The position numbers and the translations under genes were made by a program. From Gracilaria vermiculophylla (taxonomy: Eukaryota > Rhodophyta > Florideophyceae > Gracilariales > Gracilariaceae): 64,000 nt of DNA. Under the pieces are notes generated by a model. That model ran no database searches and was not told where the DNA came from. It saw only the letters and a list, made by a program, of their open reading frames with translations. The stretch is taken from assembly GCA_019155205.2 (NCBI GenBank), contig JAHNZQ020000016.1:1522420-1586419 (forward strand), read 5' to 3'. How positions within the stretch are numbered: position 1 is the first letter of the stretch; each line of letters begins with the position of its first letter. This document shows positions 51,580 to 61,544 of this stretch, piece by piece.

Positions 51580-51643
51580 GAGATCTTTAGAACTCCTCCG
51601 TAACGCGTCAGGAGATCTTTAGAACTCCTCCGTAACGCGTCAG
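51580..51643. repeat. 32-bp perfect tandem duplication
   Basis: Two identical 32-bp units in direct succession, 51580-51611 and 51612-51643. Each begins GAGATCTTTAGAACTCC and ends CGCGTCAG. Confidence 0.9.
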
Positions 51644-53224
51644 CCGGCTTTTTATACCTTTACACGAATGGATCGGAGGTCAGCAGAGAGAACTGCATAA
51701 GTTATGAACTGATATAGGTGATACCTCCATCATAAGTGTTCAACGTGATTCTTGTTACGCGAGTTAGAATGTGCAGGTTCAGAATAACAGAAACAGTTGC
51801 GATATGCCATATAGTAGGTTATTTCCAAGAATAAAGAAATAAATAAAGTATGGTCACGACACTGGTGTTAACGCGATGTGTCAGGCTGGGAAGAAACTGG
51901 GCCACACGCAGGAAATCTACACGAGAATGGGGAATAAATGAAAACATTGAGGACTATGCTGCACGTTTCTTTTGATAAATCTAACTCGTTCAATGCTCGT
52001 CTGGACGAGTCGCAGCTACCTTAACATAAAGTATCCCGTCGTGGAAGAAACCCCGGCACAGCAATTAGACTTACGACGGATAGGGATGAAGAGCTCTACC
52101 AAAATATCAGTCTGTTCCAATTAATTACAAATTCAACAGAAAGGTGACAAGGAATGAACGCTCGATAATCAGCACTATTTTATGCATTTAAAGAATACAG
52201 CCTTTTTGAAAGCTGTGACTGTAAAGGCATCAAAGGAGAATAATTGCTGTAGATCTGTTTCTCAATAAATCATTTCTTGTTCAAACCCAACGAGCTGCCA
52301 AACAATCTGGCGTTCGCACATTTTTACAGGCTCATAATTCTTTTATTTACTAAAGAATAAATATGCATGATGTTGGTCGAAACTCTACAACAGGCTAAAA
52401 GAAAAGTCGACATGGAAGCGAATATCTCTTCCCGTTCTCCCCCTCCGGACAAATTCTCTCGTCTTACTCTGCTGTGCAGAACTGTTAGAGAACGAGCCCT
52501 CTTCAGCTCTCTCGAGCTGCACGTCTGTCCTACAATGTCTCGTTGACATGTACCAACCAGCTGCTTCAAGCACGCACTAATTATCACTCACATTGACTTG
52601 TGATCCCGTTGCCAATTTTTTTTTATGAGAGCTCTTGACTGAACGATTTCATCGCAATTATGACGCGCTTTAACCCATCGCATGAGTTCAACAGACGTGA
52701 TGGCCCCAGTTACGAGCAACATCCCAAAATACATCAAAATATGACAATAGCAGCGGTATTGTATTCTTTAGCTAGCATTCCATGAAGTACGAGCGCCGCA
52801 TTCGATTGAAAAAGATATTCGGTTGAATACATTCTGTCTCTTTCTGTGATATAATGCCCGCATTCAATACACCACTTTGAATCTAATACTATTTCCCAAT
52901 ATGAATACGACATTCATTTTCTCTTCTCAACCTTTAATATAATTGAACATGAATTGTACTCAAATTCAGCAAACCTTCGCAACAAAAGTAAAAATGAAAA
53001 TACCTGAACCATTTAGTTAAAAGTCATGTAAACCAAATACTGATTATTGTACTTCGCAATGTTGGTGAAGTTTTCATCCGGATAGAAGAACTTAATTCAT
53101 TCTATGTGTTCTGCAAAGCTCTGCGCACTTGAACTCTAAGCTCTCTTCTGCATTGGTGTGTTAATCTACTCCGAAAAAGAAAAGGAAGAAAACAATATGG
53201 CGCTCAGCATTCCCATCATCCGTT

Positions 53225-54073
53225 TCAAACCGCAACAGGTTCGGCAGCCGCAGGAATGATATCCTCCGCGTCCTCCATCCCCTTCTCANNNNNNNNNNNN
53301 NNNNNNNNNNNNNNNNNNNNNNNNNNNNNNNNNNNNNNNNNNNNNNNNNNNNNNNNNNNNNNNNNNNNNNNNNNNNNNNNNNNNNNNNTCCACGCACCAA
53401 ACCAGTCTACCTCTTGCAGCTCGTGGAAGGCATGACTGACCAGCCCCGCAGCAAACGCCATGAGCACGAAGCTGGACACCAGGAAGAACTTGAGAATATC
53501 TAATTGAAGCAGCCCCCGGAACACAAGGAATGACGCTCCCACACCCACCACAATGGCCAGAATTCCAGGCAATGGGATTGCGCGCCACCCGCCGCTTTCG
53601 TCGGCGTTGGCAGTACCGATGAGAAAGATGACTGTCTCAATGCCCTCTCGCAACACCTGCACAAACACCATGAGGAAGATGGCCAGCTTGCGGCGCAGCG
53701 GGCTCTTCTCATCGTCGTCGACAATCTGTTCCACGTCGTGCTCAAGCTTGGTGCGCAGGTTCTTGCCCAACACCATCATCCACACAATCATCCATGTGAG
53801 CAGCGAGGCGGCCACCAGGAAGGTGATTCCCTCGAAGATCTTTTCGGCGCTGTCCTTGAACAGCTGGTCGCCCCTGGTCCACACGACGATGCCGAACGCA
53901 AGCCCGACGATGAGCGAGATAGCGATGCCACCGATGGCTCCCCACCACACATATCGGCGATACTGGGTGGCGCCGATCTTATTGACGTAGGCCAGCACAA
54001 TGCCAACGACGAGGCATGCCTCCAGCACTTCGCGCAGCACGATGAAGAAAGCTGGGATTGAGAATACACCCAT
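53225..54073 (-). CDS. high-affinity iron permease, FTR1 family, copy 2 (contains assembly gap)
   Basis: 282 residues with the 100 N counted. It is nearly identical to copy 1 at 30223: same start MGVFSIPA, same REVLE motif in the first membrane segment, REGIETVIF in the fourth, and the same [20 protein letters not shown] tail. Differences are conservative (for example Y to F, I to V, K to N). The gap starts after [12 protein letters not shown], the same place as in copy 1. The two copies are inverted about 22 kb apart, and the likeness weakens in the 3' flanks and is lost upstream of the ATG. The first 12 codons have different codon-neighbour sequence upstream, so the promoters are distinct. 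Confidence 0.92.
   Translation of the reverse strand: MGVFSIPAFFIVLREVLEACLVVGIVLAYVNKIGATQYRRYVWWGAIGGIAISLIVGLAFGIVVWTRGDQLFKDSAEKIFEGITFLVAASLLTWMIVWMMVLGKNLRTKLEHDVEQIVDDDEKSPLRRKLAIFLMVFVQVLREGIETVIFLIGTANADESGGWRAIPLPGILAIVVGVGASFLVFRGLLQLDILKFFLVSSFVLMAFAAGLVSHAFHELQEVDWFGAWXXXXXXXXXXXXXXXXXXXXXXXXXXXXXXXXXXEKGMEDAEDIIPAAAEPVAV
53289..53388. other. assembly gap, 100 N
   Basis: Exactly 100 N inside FTR1 copy 2, at the same protein position as the gap in copy 1. Confidence 1.
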
Positions 54074-54764
54074 AGTAAGTAAAAGGGGCTTTAAAGTATC
54101 TAAGCGGGGAACAAAGTGCTTAGAGCGTGCTCTACAGGTGCAGAGCGGCAGTAATCCAGCGGTGCCAAGGTTCGGAGTGCCGAGGTGAAGAGACGAGACT
54201 CGAGAGCACGGTGCCGCACATAAACCCTCGGCACCGGCGATCAATTCGTTGCCGTTGCGCACTAGCGGCGGCACACGCAACATCAGTAGACGAACGGCCT
54301 CGAAGGGGAAGGGGCCAATTCAACCATGCTCGGGACACGCGTAGTCGTGCGCCATTCGCGCGGCATTCGTGCTGCTGCGGAAGGGAATAAGCGCGCGTAT
54401 GAAGGCGGGCCCGCGGTGCTGAGGGGCGGTAGGACAGCCGCAATGGCAACCCTACAGCAACCCTGGCGGCCGCCGCGACGGGCTTCTACAGGCGGCACGG
54501 CCCGGTGGTCAGCGTCGGCGTAGCGCGGCGTCCTGCGCCGTGTTGTGGCGCACGTGATTAGGCGGCGGAACGCACGCAGCTGCTCTTGGCGCGCATATTT
54601 CCACGCGCCGCCGCGTGTGTGCGGCGCGTGGGCGGCAGTCGCGGCGGCCGCGCTGTTCACCGCCTGCTGGCGTGTCTGGTTGGAGTTTACCGTCTAGCTG
54701 TCTCTGTCCATCTAAGGTGCACGCGCACGAGACGTGCGGTACCGACACTGCCATTCGTGCGAGA

Positions 54765-54786
54765 TTCTTGCGGAATGCCGCAAGAA
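54765..54786. repeat. inverted repeat, 9-bp stem, AATG loop
   Basis: TTCTTGCGG, loop AATG, CCGCAAGAA; a perfect 9-bp stem about 700 bp upstream of FTR1 copy 2. Confidence 0.85.
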
Positions 54787-56422
54787 CGATGCGCTGTAAC
54801 GTGCCACCTCATGAGTGCCGCCCCCGGAGATCCGCTCAGGGCCTTGCGGCCCCAGCGCCGAAGTTTTTCGTGGACCATGTGCGGCGCAGCCGAGCGGCGT
54901 CTGACTGCTTGCAGTGTTCCCTGCGCAAAATCGATGACGCATGACTGCGCATCCGGTGAGTTTTTCCCTATTTCTACGAAACGTTTTCAGTGATACTTTT
55001 ATACATCTCATCTGGATCGCGCGTGCGCTCTCAATGTCAGTGCCGTAACGGCGCAATATGTCGTGATTTGGTGGGTGGATGGAAGCAGGAACAACTTTCA
55101 AGGCTTGCAAATAAGCCACTTGCCCCGCTCCGCCGCAACATATAAGAATACCCATGTATGCCCGTCGATCGTCTGCTCAGGTCGCTCGCAGAACTATTTT
55201 TCTGACGCGCTCGCCCCAGGGGCGGTACGAAATCCCCTGGATAGTCATGATTGTGAGCGTTTTCTTTACATTAAAACGTTGACGGTCCACGAATCGGCGT
55301 CCCATGTGCTTTTCTGCATAGACCTGATCCGCACGCGCATTTTAAGGGGCATTCGACCCTGTCGCGCAAATGCACGCATGAGCTCGGGGCCACCTCTCTG
55401 AGCAGCTACACCCAACACAGAACCTTTCCCGTGTGTGTGCTGGCAAGATGCGTGACAATGCTTCACGCGACGGTTTTTCTCAAAATTTACCGATCTTTTT
55501 AGCCACCACAATACACGAGGGGTGCACCTCGAAGGCACGAGTTATGGCCTTAGTACAGTTAGATAAAGTAGCATTTATGAAGGCACCATCACGCAATGGG
55601 GGATATACCGGGCAAGTTATAGTGTTGATGGACTCTCCCTCGTGAAGAAAGACAGAAGTGGTAGACCAGCTCCCCAGCCTATCTCTTCCCGAAGACACAA
55701 GGTACCTATGTATTCTAAAGTAGTCTTTCTTCTTCCGACATAACTCTTATGCTTCTTTAAGCGTTGCGTAGAAGGGCATGAAATCTGCCATTTTGGTAAA
55801 GATGAGCGAACTCGATACGAGAACAAACCGATACAATTGCCTACTACTTCTCGTTAGTCGCGGTTTTCTGTCCATATACGCAGAGAGTATCAGTTTTGCT
55901 GCTCATCCATTACGTGAACAAATCAACTCAAACACCAGAATCACCGACGATTCTGTTGGCAGGAATAAGACTTTATTTTTCAATATCAGGATAAACTAAT
56001 TATGTGGCATACTCATCAGCAAGTGAAACATATCATTATGAAAATAATGAGAGAAATAAAATCAAAAAAGAAAATTGTTTATTCAGTGTCATTCTTCAAT
56101 TTAATTAGTTACAACTGCTTGGAATTTCTCAAAACACTGGCACCGAATGAGACCAACAAAAAGAGTAAGTTTTTTTTCCTATTTTCTCATCGATGTATTC
56201 ATACTTTCGCAATCACGGCAAAAACCAATAATCACTGCAATGAAACTAGTTTGTACACGCCCGAACCCCTGGTTTCATATGAGGCCACTTTGTCCTCATA
56301 TAAAATCAGTGTTTAGGAAACACTTATGGTAAAAGTTTTTTAATTTCGAGAAATAGCCTCATAATGTCCATTATGCAAGGATCACAGCCAGAAATAAAAA
56401 CCTTTTCATTAATTACAATAAT

Positions 56423-56508
56423 CCCCTACCTCTTAAACCCCCAAACCCTTACCCCCTAAGCCCCTAACCTCTAAGCCCTTAACCCCTAAACCCGTAAGCA
56501 CTTAACCT
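56423..56508. repeat. degenerate telomere-like CCCTAA array
   Basis: About 85 bp of repeated CCCCTAA/CCCTTAA/CCCTAAG-type units of 7 to 10 bp, such as CCCCTAAGCCCCTAACC and CCCTTAACCCCTAAACCC. It lies between AT-rich DNA and the transposase pseudogene. Confidence 0.65.
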
Positions 56509-56924
56509 TATGTACTATAATAGCAAAACGTTTATAAAAAATCGTTGCATAGCACAAGTGTCAAGACCATGGTCAGTTTTTTTACAACTGTCATTTGTTA
56601 CAGTAAAGCAAGTATCAGCTACACCAAACGAAAACATTAGTTAAAACACTCAATATCTTGCTTGATGCAGAACAAAAAAAGATTGAATACTTCTCCACCT
56701 GGTGTTTATCTGACCAGCGACCTCAAATGAGGTCAAATGATATCATATGAAGTCAATTTTAATTACTTTGTAAATATGTTAAGCATTAAAACTTCTGCCA
56801 ATATTTTTATTCTCATATTTTTATCATGTTGTCCACGCCGGGAGCGCTGAACTCTTTCCACCACAATTAAGGTTCAATAGCAATTTTCACATCAATCAGA
56901 GCCGACAATAACATTTTTACACTA

Positions 56925-58655
56925 TGGCATCGTCCACAGATCCTCGCAGAACTTCTGGAACAACTGTCAACAGCCACGCTAACCTGATAACCACTGAGGC
57001 TGAATGTACACGCTTTCATGGGTCTTTATAGAAGTCCACTACAGTCCGAGGAGGAGTTAAAAATTCTGATGTACGCAAATCGACTATCAAAATCTCAAAT
57101 TCTTGACGGTACATTTCATTTTGTCCAATCGTGAGAAAGACATTACTATACCTCTGTCCAGTTTCGAACTTATTACCGGTGTTAACCAGATGCTTCTTGC
57201 GGTAGAAAAACAGAATCATGTGTTCGACCAGGGAAACCTCAAAAGTACTGAAGGTGAAGCTGTAGTGCCACCACCGAATTTGCAAAATTTGCAACAGCAA
57301 CCAAATAATCAAAGTCAGCATGCAACCTGCCAATACCTATTGCCTATTGTCGGAAATGGCAAATATTCACGAAATTGAGTCCTATAAATGGTTATATGCA
57401 AATTCAGCAGTGGACAGTTATTGCCCCAGCAGGAGATTTTCTCTACACATGTCATTCTCTTTCAGGAATGACTGCACAGGATTTCTTTTTCTGTATGTTT
57501 CTCATGAATCATTTGCAATTTATCGTTAGCAGAACCACTATTCGACCAGAAAGCAAGGACGCTCTGAGGACATCAAAAGGAGAGGTACTCAAACTTTTCG
57601 GATTTCTTATTTTTATTACTCGTATTGAGTTTTCTAACATACGAGATCTTTGGAGCATTGAACCTTTTGCTAAGATTATTCTACAACCTTGTATTGGGCT
57701 TTGTATGTCACGAAACAGATTTGAATGGCTTAGAAGTTGCATACGTTTTAGCGAAAATGGTGTGACTGAAGAGCAATGAGTCGTAAGAGGGTTTTCCATA
57801 CATGATTTTATCAAGACGGTCGACAATCATCGCCGTACTTTTTTCATGCCATCAGATGCTTACTGTGTTGACGAAGAAATGTCACGGTTATACGGATTAG
57901 AAGGTCATTGGATTGGTGTGGGGCTTCCAAAGTATACAAAACCGGATAGAAAGCCCGAGAATGGGCTTGAAATGAAAGCTGTTTGTTGTAGAAGAACCGG
58001 TATAATGCTGAATATTGAAAGCAATATGGGTGCTTATAATCCGGACCACAGAATTGTTATTCCAACAATGCCCATGAAACCGCTCTTCTACTCCGTTTAG
58101 TACATTCGTGGTTTGGATCGGATCGTTTGGTACGCGCTGATTTGTTTTTGCATCTGTCAACACCGCTAAAGTACTCCTAGAAAACTGATTGAGATTTACT
58201 GGAGTAATCAATAATGCTTCTGGTAAATTCTCTACAAAACGCTTGTCTGCAAGCACTTTAAAGAACAGAGCCAACATTGTACCTATTGTTTCAAAAGGAA
58301 GCGTCCCCAATGTTGACATAATGGCCGTAATGTAGATAGATCGCGACAAAAAGTATTTCATTGCAACCTCGGGCACGGTTAATTCAGGTACTCTTATCGT
58401 TAGGTAGAGATGGAGATGAGACGGAAGTATTTCTAAAAAACCGAAATTTTAGGTTGCAATTCGTGATATTTGTGAATAATATTGCAAAACATCTTCAATG
58501 ATCGATTTCCATAAAAGATGCTGGTAAGACGATTTGAATCTTGAGAAGATAACAGGAGAGAAAGAGTGGTCATTTCGAGTCAATTGCTCTCTTTTAAATA
58601 TTTGCATTTTGGATGCATGGAAACTGTATAAAGCAGCAAATGGAAGTAATTACTA
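56925..58655 (+). pseudogene. piggyBac-type (PGBD/DDE_Tnp_1_7) transposase pseudogene
   Basis: Fragments in the same strand read as one decayed transposase. Around 57375-57779 is the N-terminal part of the DDE domain (FLIFITRIEFSNIRDLWSI, then PCIGLCMSRNRFEWL), which ends at an in-frame TGA (57777-57779) and continues in the same frame. At 57846-58100 is the catalytic part: MPSDAYCVDEEMSRLYG, with the DE pair typical of this family, and KPDRKPENGLEMKAVCC. A TAG and a frameshift near 58098 follow. The next part (HSWFGSDRLVRADLF) is read in another frame with a further stop. The last part includes CSLLNICILDAWKLY. At least three disabling changes mean it is dead. A retroelement LTR abuts its 3' end. 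Confidence 0.75.
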
Positions 58656-58843
58656 CTACTTTTGTAATTACCCACACAAATTAACTAAAATTAATTTAAA
58701 TTCAACCGTCCCTCAAGGATACTGTAGCACATGCGGGTCGATTTATGCACCACGTGGCTCAGTTAATAAAATAAGAGCCCTCCTTAAGAATACCACGCCA
58801 TAAAGCCACACCACCATATTTCCTTAAGAGCTACTGTACTACA
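58655..58843 (-). mobile_element. LTR fragment of the minus-strand gypsy element
   Basis: On the minus strand from 58843 this begins TGTAGTACAGTAGCTCTTAA and matches, with substitutions, the plus-strand segment that begins TGTAGTACAGTGGCTCTTAC at 61321. The likeness runs for about 190 bp (for example a shared GCTACAGTATCCTTGAGG block). It therefore looks like the 3' LTR of the element whose reverse transcriptase lies at 59.0-59.5 kb, abutting the transposase pseudogene. Confidence 0.7.
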
Positions 58844-60725
58844 GTAATCCACCGCGGAATTAAAAAAGAAACATTTCTCCAGTTTTAAGGTCAATCCAGC
58901 GTCCTTCAGGAGTTGGAGTACGTGCTTGACATGCATAAAGTGCTCCTCCACGCTGAAGGAGTATATAATGACATCGCCAATCTCTATCAGGGGGTCTTTT
59001 CAATTTACCATTGACACGATTATGTCAACCACTCGTTGGAACGTAGCGGGTGTATTCTTCAATCCAAATGGCATCCTGAGGAATCTAAAGATCCTACAGT
59101 GCGAGATGAACGATGTCTTATCCTTATGGCAGTCATCCATCTCAATCTGCCAGTAAGAGCTGTTGGCATACAGCGTGGGGAAAACGGACGCATCACCCAA
59201 GGAGTCGATACATTTATCCATACGGGGTATCGGGTACGAATCGCGTACCGTCACCTCGTTGAGGGGGCCATAGTCAATACAGAACCTGAAGGAGCCATCT
59301 CTCTTCTTCCAAAACACCACTAGTGAGGCCCATTCGGAATTGGAAGGCTCGATAACGCCCTTGTCTAGCATACGATGGACCTCATCCTGTTCGAAATCAC
59401 GCACATGGGGTCCGGCCTTCCTCGGGAGTTGATGTACCGGTTTCGCACTAGGTGTGAGCTGGATCCTGTGTTTGGCCAGGCTGACCTGACCCAGGCGACC
59501 AGACCACATGTCCTCAATGGCGGATAGCATCTCTACTATCCTATGGCGATACTATTCGAAATCCTCGCCAATTTGGAGCTGCTCCTACCGGGTGGCAGGA
59601 TTTTCTTCCTCTGGAGCCGTCGAAGTCGCTTTAGCCTCCATGGTGGCGATTGCATCGCGTTCCACAAGGTTTTCCGCACGAGAAAGATGAGCCAGCTCTG
59701 CAGGGGCGGGTAATGCCAATCCGACGACAGTGCTTTTCTGGAGCCGTAACGGCGACTCCTTCAGGATGGCGAGCACAATACTGAAGGGAATGTTCGGTAT
59801 TATTTCCGTAACACCGTTCGCCATCATGGAGTGCTGCATCGTCGTCAGGTGTGGACTGCTCTATAGGAATAAAAGGCCAGAAGCAGAGGTCTGCACCCAA
59901 ACTTCAGCCTTACTCCTCGCGGATATTTAGATACTCTTCACCCCCTGGAGCTTATTCGACTGCGTTTCTCTTGGATAATTACCCACTTGACGCGCATTGG
60001 CATCCGGTCCCGAAGATGTGAACATGATACCTACAGGGGCGGCGTCTTGAAACGTCACCTTCCGCAGGCGTGGGAATATTGCACGTACACACCGATCCAC
60101 AAAAAAAGTGCGCGATATGAATTGTGCTGCAACCTTGGTCGCCACGAGGAACCACGTCTTCACCTGTATGGAGTCCTACGGGAGATACAAGCGTTATGCT
60201 CCAAGGATGTCCAATGCTCGACGCGACGCATTGCGCACCATAGGCACCTTGCCAGTCCTCAAGGAACCAAGAGCAGGCCGCGGGAGCACGTCGGCATGAA
60301 CCAGATTGGGGCCACCTCCGGTATCGAGGATAGCTGATGGAGGCGAGTGAGGAACATCCTATAAAGGCGAACACTTTGTAATTCTCAGGGTGGAGCGTGC
60401 AAACAGAAACCTCAAAGGTGTCGAATGGGTCCCACGGGATTGGGAAGCCCGCCGATTCTGCGTCGAGGGAGCAGACGGCGTCTCCCCCTTTCCTAAAGGC
60501 GACCTCCGTGGAGCTGAGGCTCGATGTTGGAGAGCCACGCGGAGCCTCTACGCGTGGCTCTGAGGATTTTCCTGGTTGGAGAGGGGCTGGTTTCCAGGCG
60601 CGGACGGCTGCTGCGGATGTGCATCGCGATACGACGTGTTCCCTTGAGGTGCAAGCGGCTGGGATACCGGCGCCTGCGTTGCGGTTGCCAGTGACCGTGG
60701 GACAGAGTTCCCAGCACTATACGTA
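58844..60725 (-). pseudogene. Ty3/gypsy gag-pol 3' half: protease and reverse transcriptase, inactivated
   Basis: Read on the minus strand from 60.7 down to 58.85 kb. A Gln/Pro/Ser-rich end of gag (about 60.55-60.77) is followed by an aspartic protease (about 60.2-60.4) with the DTGGGPNLV flap-type signature, where D-T-G is the catalytic triplet. The reverse transcriptase (59530-59000) shows the gypsy blocks GVIEPSNSEWASLVVFWKK, FCIDYGPLN, YPIPRMDKCID, DKTSF and MPFGLKNTPATFQR. The frame then stops at 59000. In a shifted frame the place of the catalytic YxDD reads IEIGDVIIYS, so one catalytic Asp is lost. The end reaches the LTR at 58843 with no RNase H or integrase, an internal deletion. Confidence 0.75.
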
Positions 60726-61315
60726 ACCTGCCGGCTGAGCCCCACCTTCGCGGGAAGTAACGGAAGCACCCTTGAATCTTCTTCTACTTTTTTTCAGTTG
60801 GGGACTCTTGTCCAACGCCTTCACGTTTCTAAGCCACATCTCCTGGTTGACTCATAGCAGCGACTATGGGAGCATTGTCCCACCAGTCAACCCTCTTCTC
60901 CGCTTGGTGCTTTCAAACCTCCTAATTGGACTCCACTGGTTCGTGATCGTGATTCCCGGAGACAATCTTTAGGAACTCGCGCCTTTCGAATCACCAATAA
61001 CTCCTATCAAATGTTGTGCGCTATCACCTTTAAAAAAGAACTGAGGATACCACAACTGGTCTCCTGACTTAGAAGGCCAGTTTTGTGAAGGAAGCACAAG
61101 AGTTGTGCCAGAACAGTGTTGCGAGATTGCACTGATCGGAACCCAACAAAGGAATTCTTCTTCAAAGTGCTTCGGAAGTGGAAGGAAATCACCCGTGACC
61201 TACTCCTACATGGACTTCTCGGGACCGCCAACGGAAACACCCGTACACAACCCTTAAGCAATCGACTCCGTTGGTGGGCACAGCTTGCGCAGCGCTCCCC
61301 TGGAACTGGCAGTTA
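60726..61315 (+). mobile_element. older copy of the gypsy 5' leader (direct repeat 1)
   Basis: Aligns by eye with 61545-62130: both start with a TGCCGG.TGAG..CCACCT segment, share TCATAGCAGCG.CTATGGGAGCATTGTCC, CCACAACTGGTCTC, and end with CGCAGCGCTCCCC. Differences are scattered. It seems to be the leader/N-terminal gag region of a related element, cut by the LTR that begins at 61321. Confidence 0.65.
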
Positions 61316-61320
61316 GACTG

Positions 61321-61540
61321 TGTAGTACAGTGGCTCTTACGGAAATATGGTGGTTTGGCCTTAAGGTATAATATTCCTACGGAGGGTTCGTAATTTATTG
61401 GCTGGGTCACGTGGTGCATAATCTCGCCCGCGTGCGCTACAGTATCCTTGAGGTACGGTAGAATTTATTATTTATTTTAGATATTTTATGCAGGTATTTA
61501 GCACAGTAGTGCGACCTGCCGAGGCGGGCTCCCGGCTAGA
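61321..61540 (+). mobile_element. LTR of the plus-strand gypsy element
   Basis: Begins TGTAGTACAG, the same terminal sequence as the minus-strand LTR at 58843. The similarity covers about 190 bp. The 3' boundary is approximate, before the leader at 61545. Opposed orientation makes the pair look like large inverted repeats. Confidence 0.6.
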
Positions 61541-61544
61541 TATT

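Larger units (their letters stand above)
48914..53224. other. long AT-rich intergenic region
   Basis: 4.3 kb without a believable gene. A 190-codon ORF at 49443-50015 has no motif. It holds a nested inverted repeat at 50773-50830 and a 32-bp tandem duplication at 51580-51643. It may contain eroded mobile DNA, but no coding domain was recognised. Confidence 0.55.
54074..56924. other. intergenic upstream of FTR1 copy 2
   Basis: GC-rich to about 55.0 kb, the likely promoter and leader of FTR1 copy 2, then AT-rich. It holds a perfect hairpin at 54765-54786 and a telomere-like array at 56423-56508. No gene was recognised. Confidence 0.55.

Noticed and set aside
57897..58376. 159-codon minus-strand ORF
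   Set aside because: It is antisense to the DDE domain of the piggyBac-type pseudogene, whose sense fragments carry family motifs.
58534..58803. Single 89-codon ORF as the C-terminus of the transposase
   Set aside because: Only its first part looks like transposase. From about 58655 it overlaps the LTR in antisense, so the last third is not transposase.
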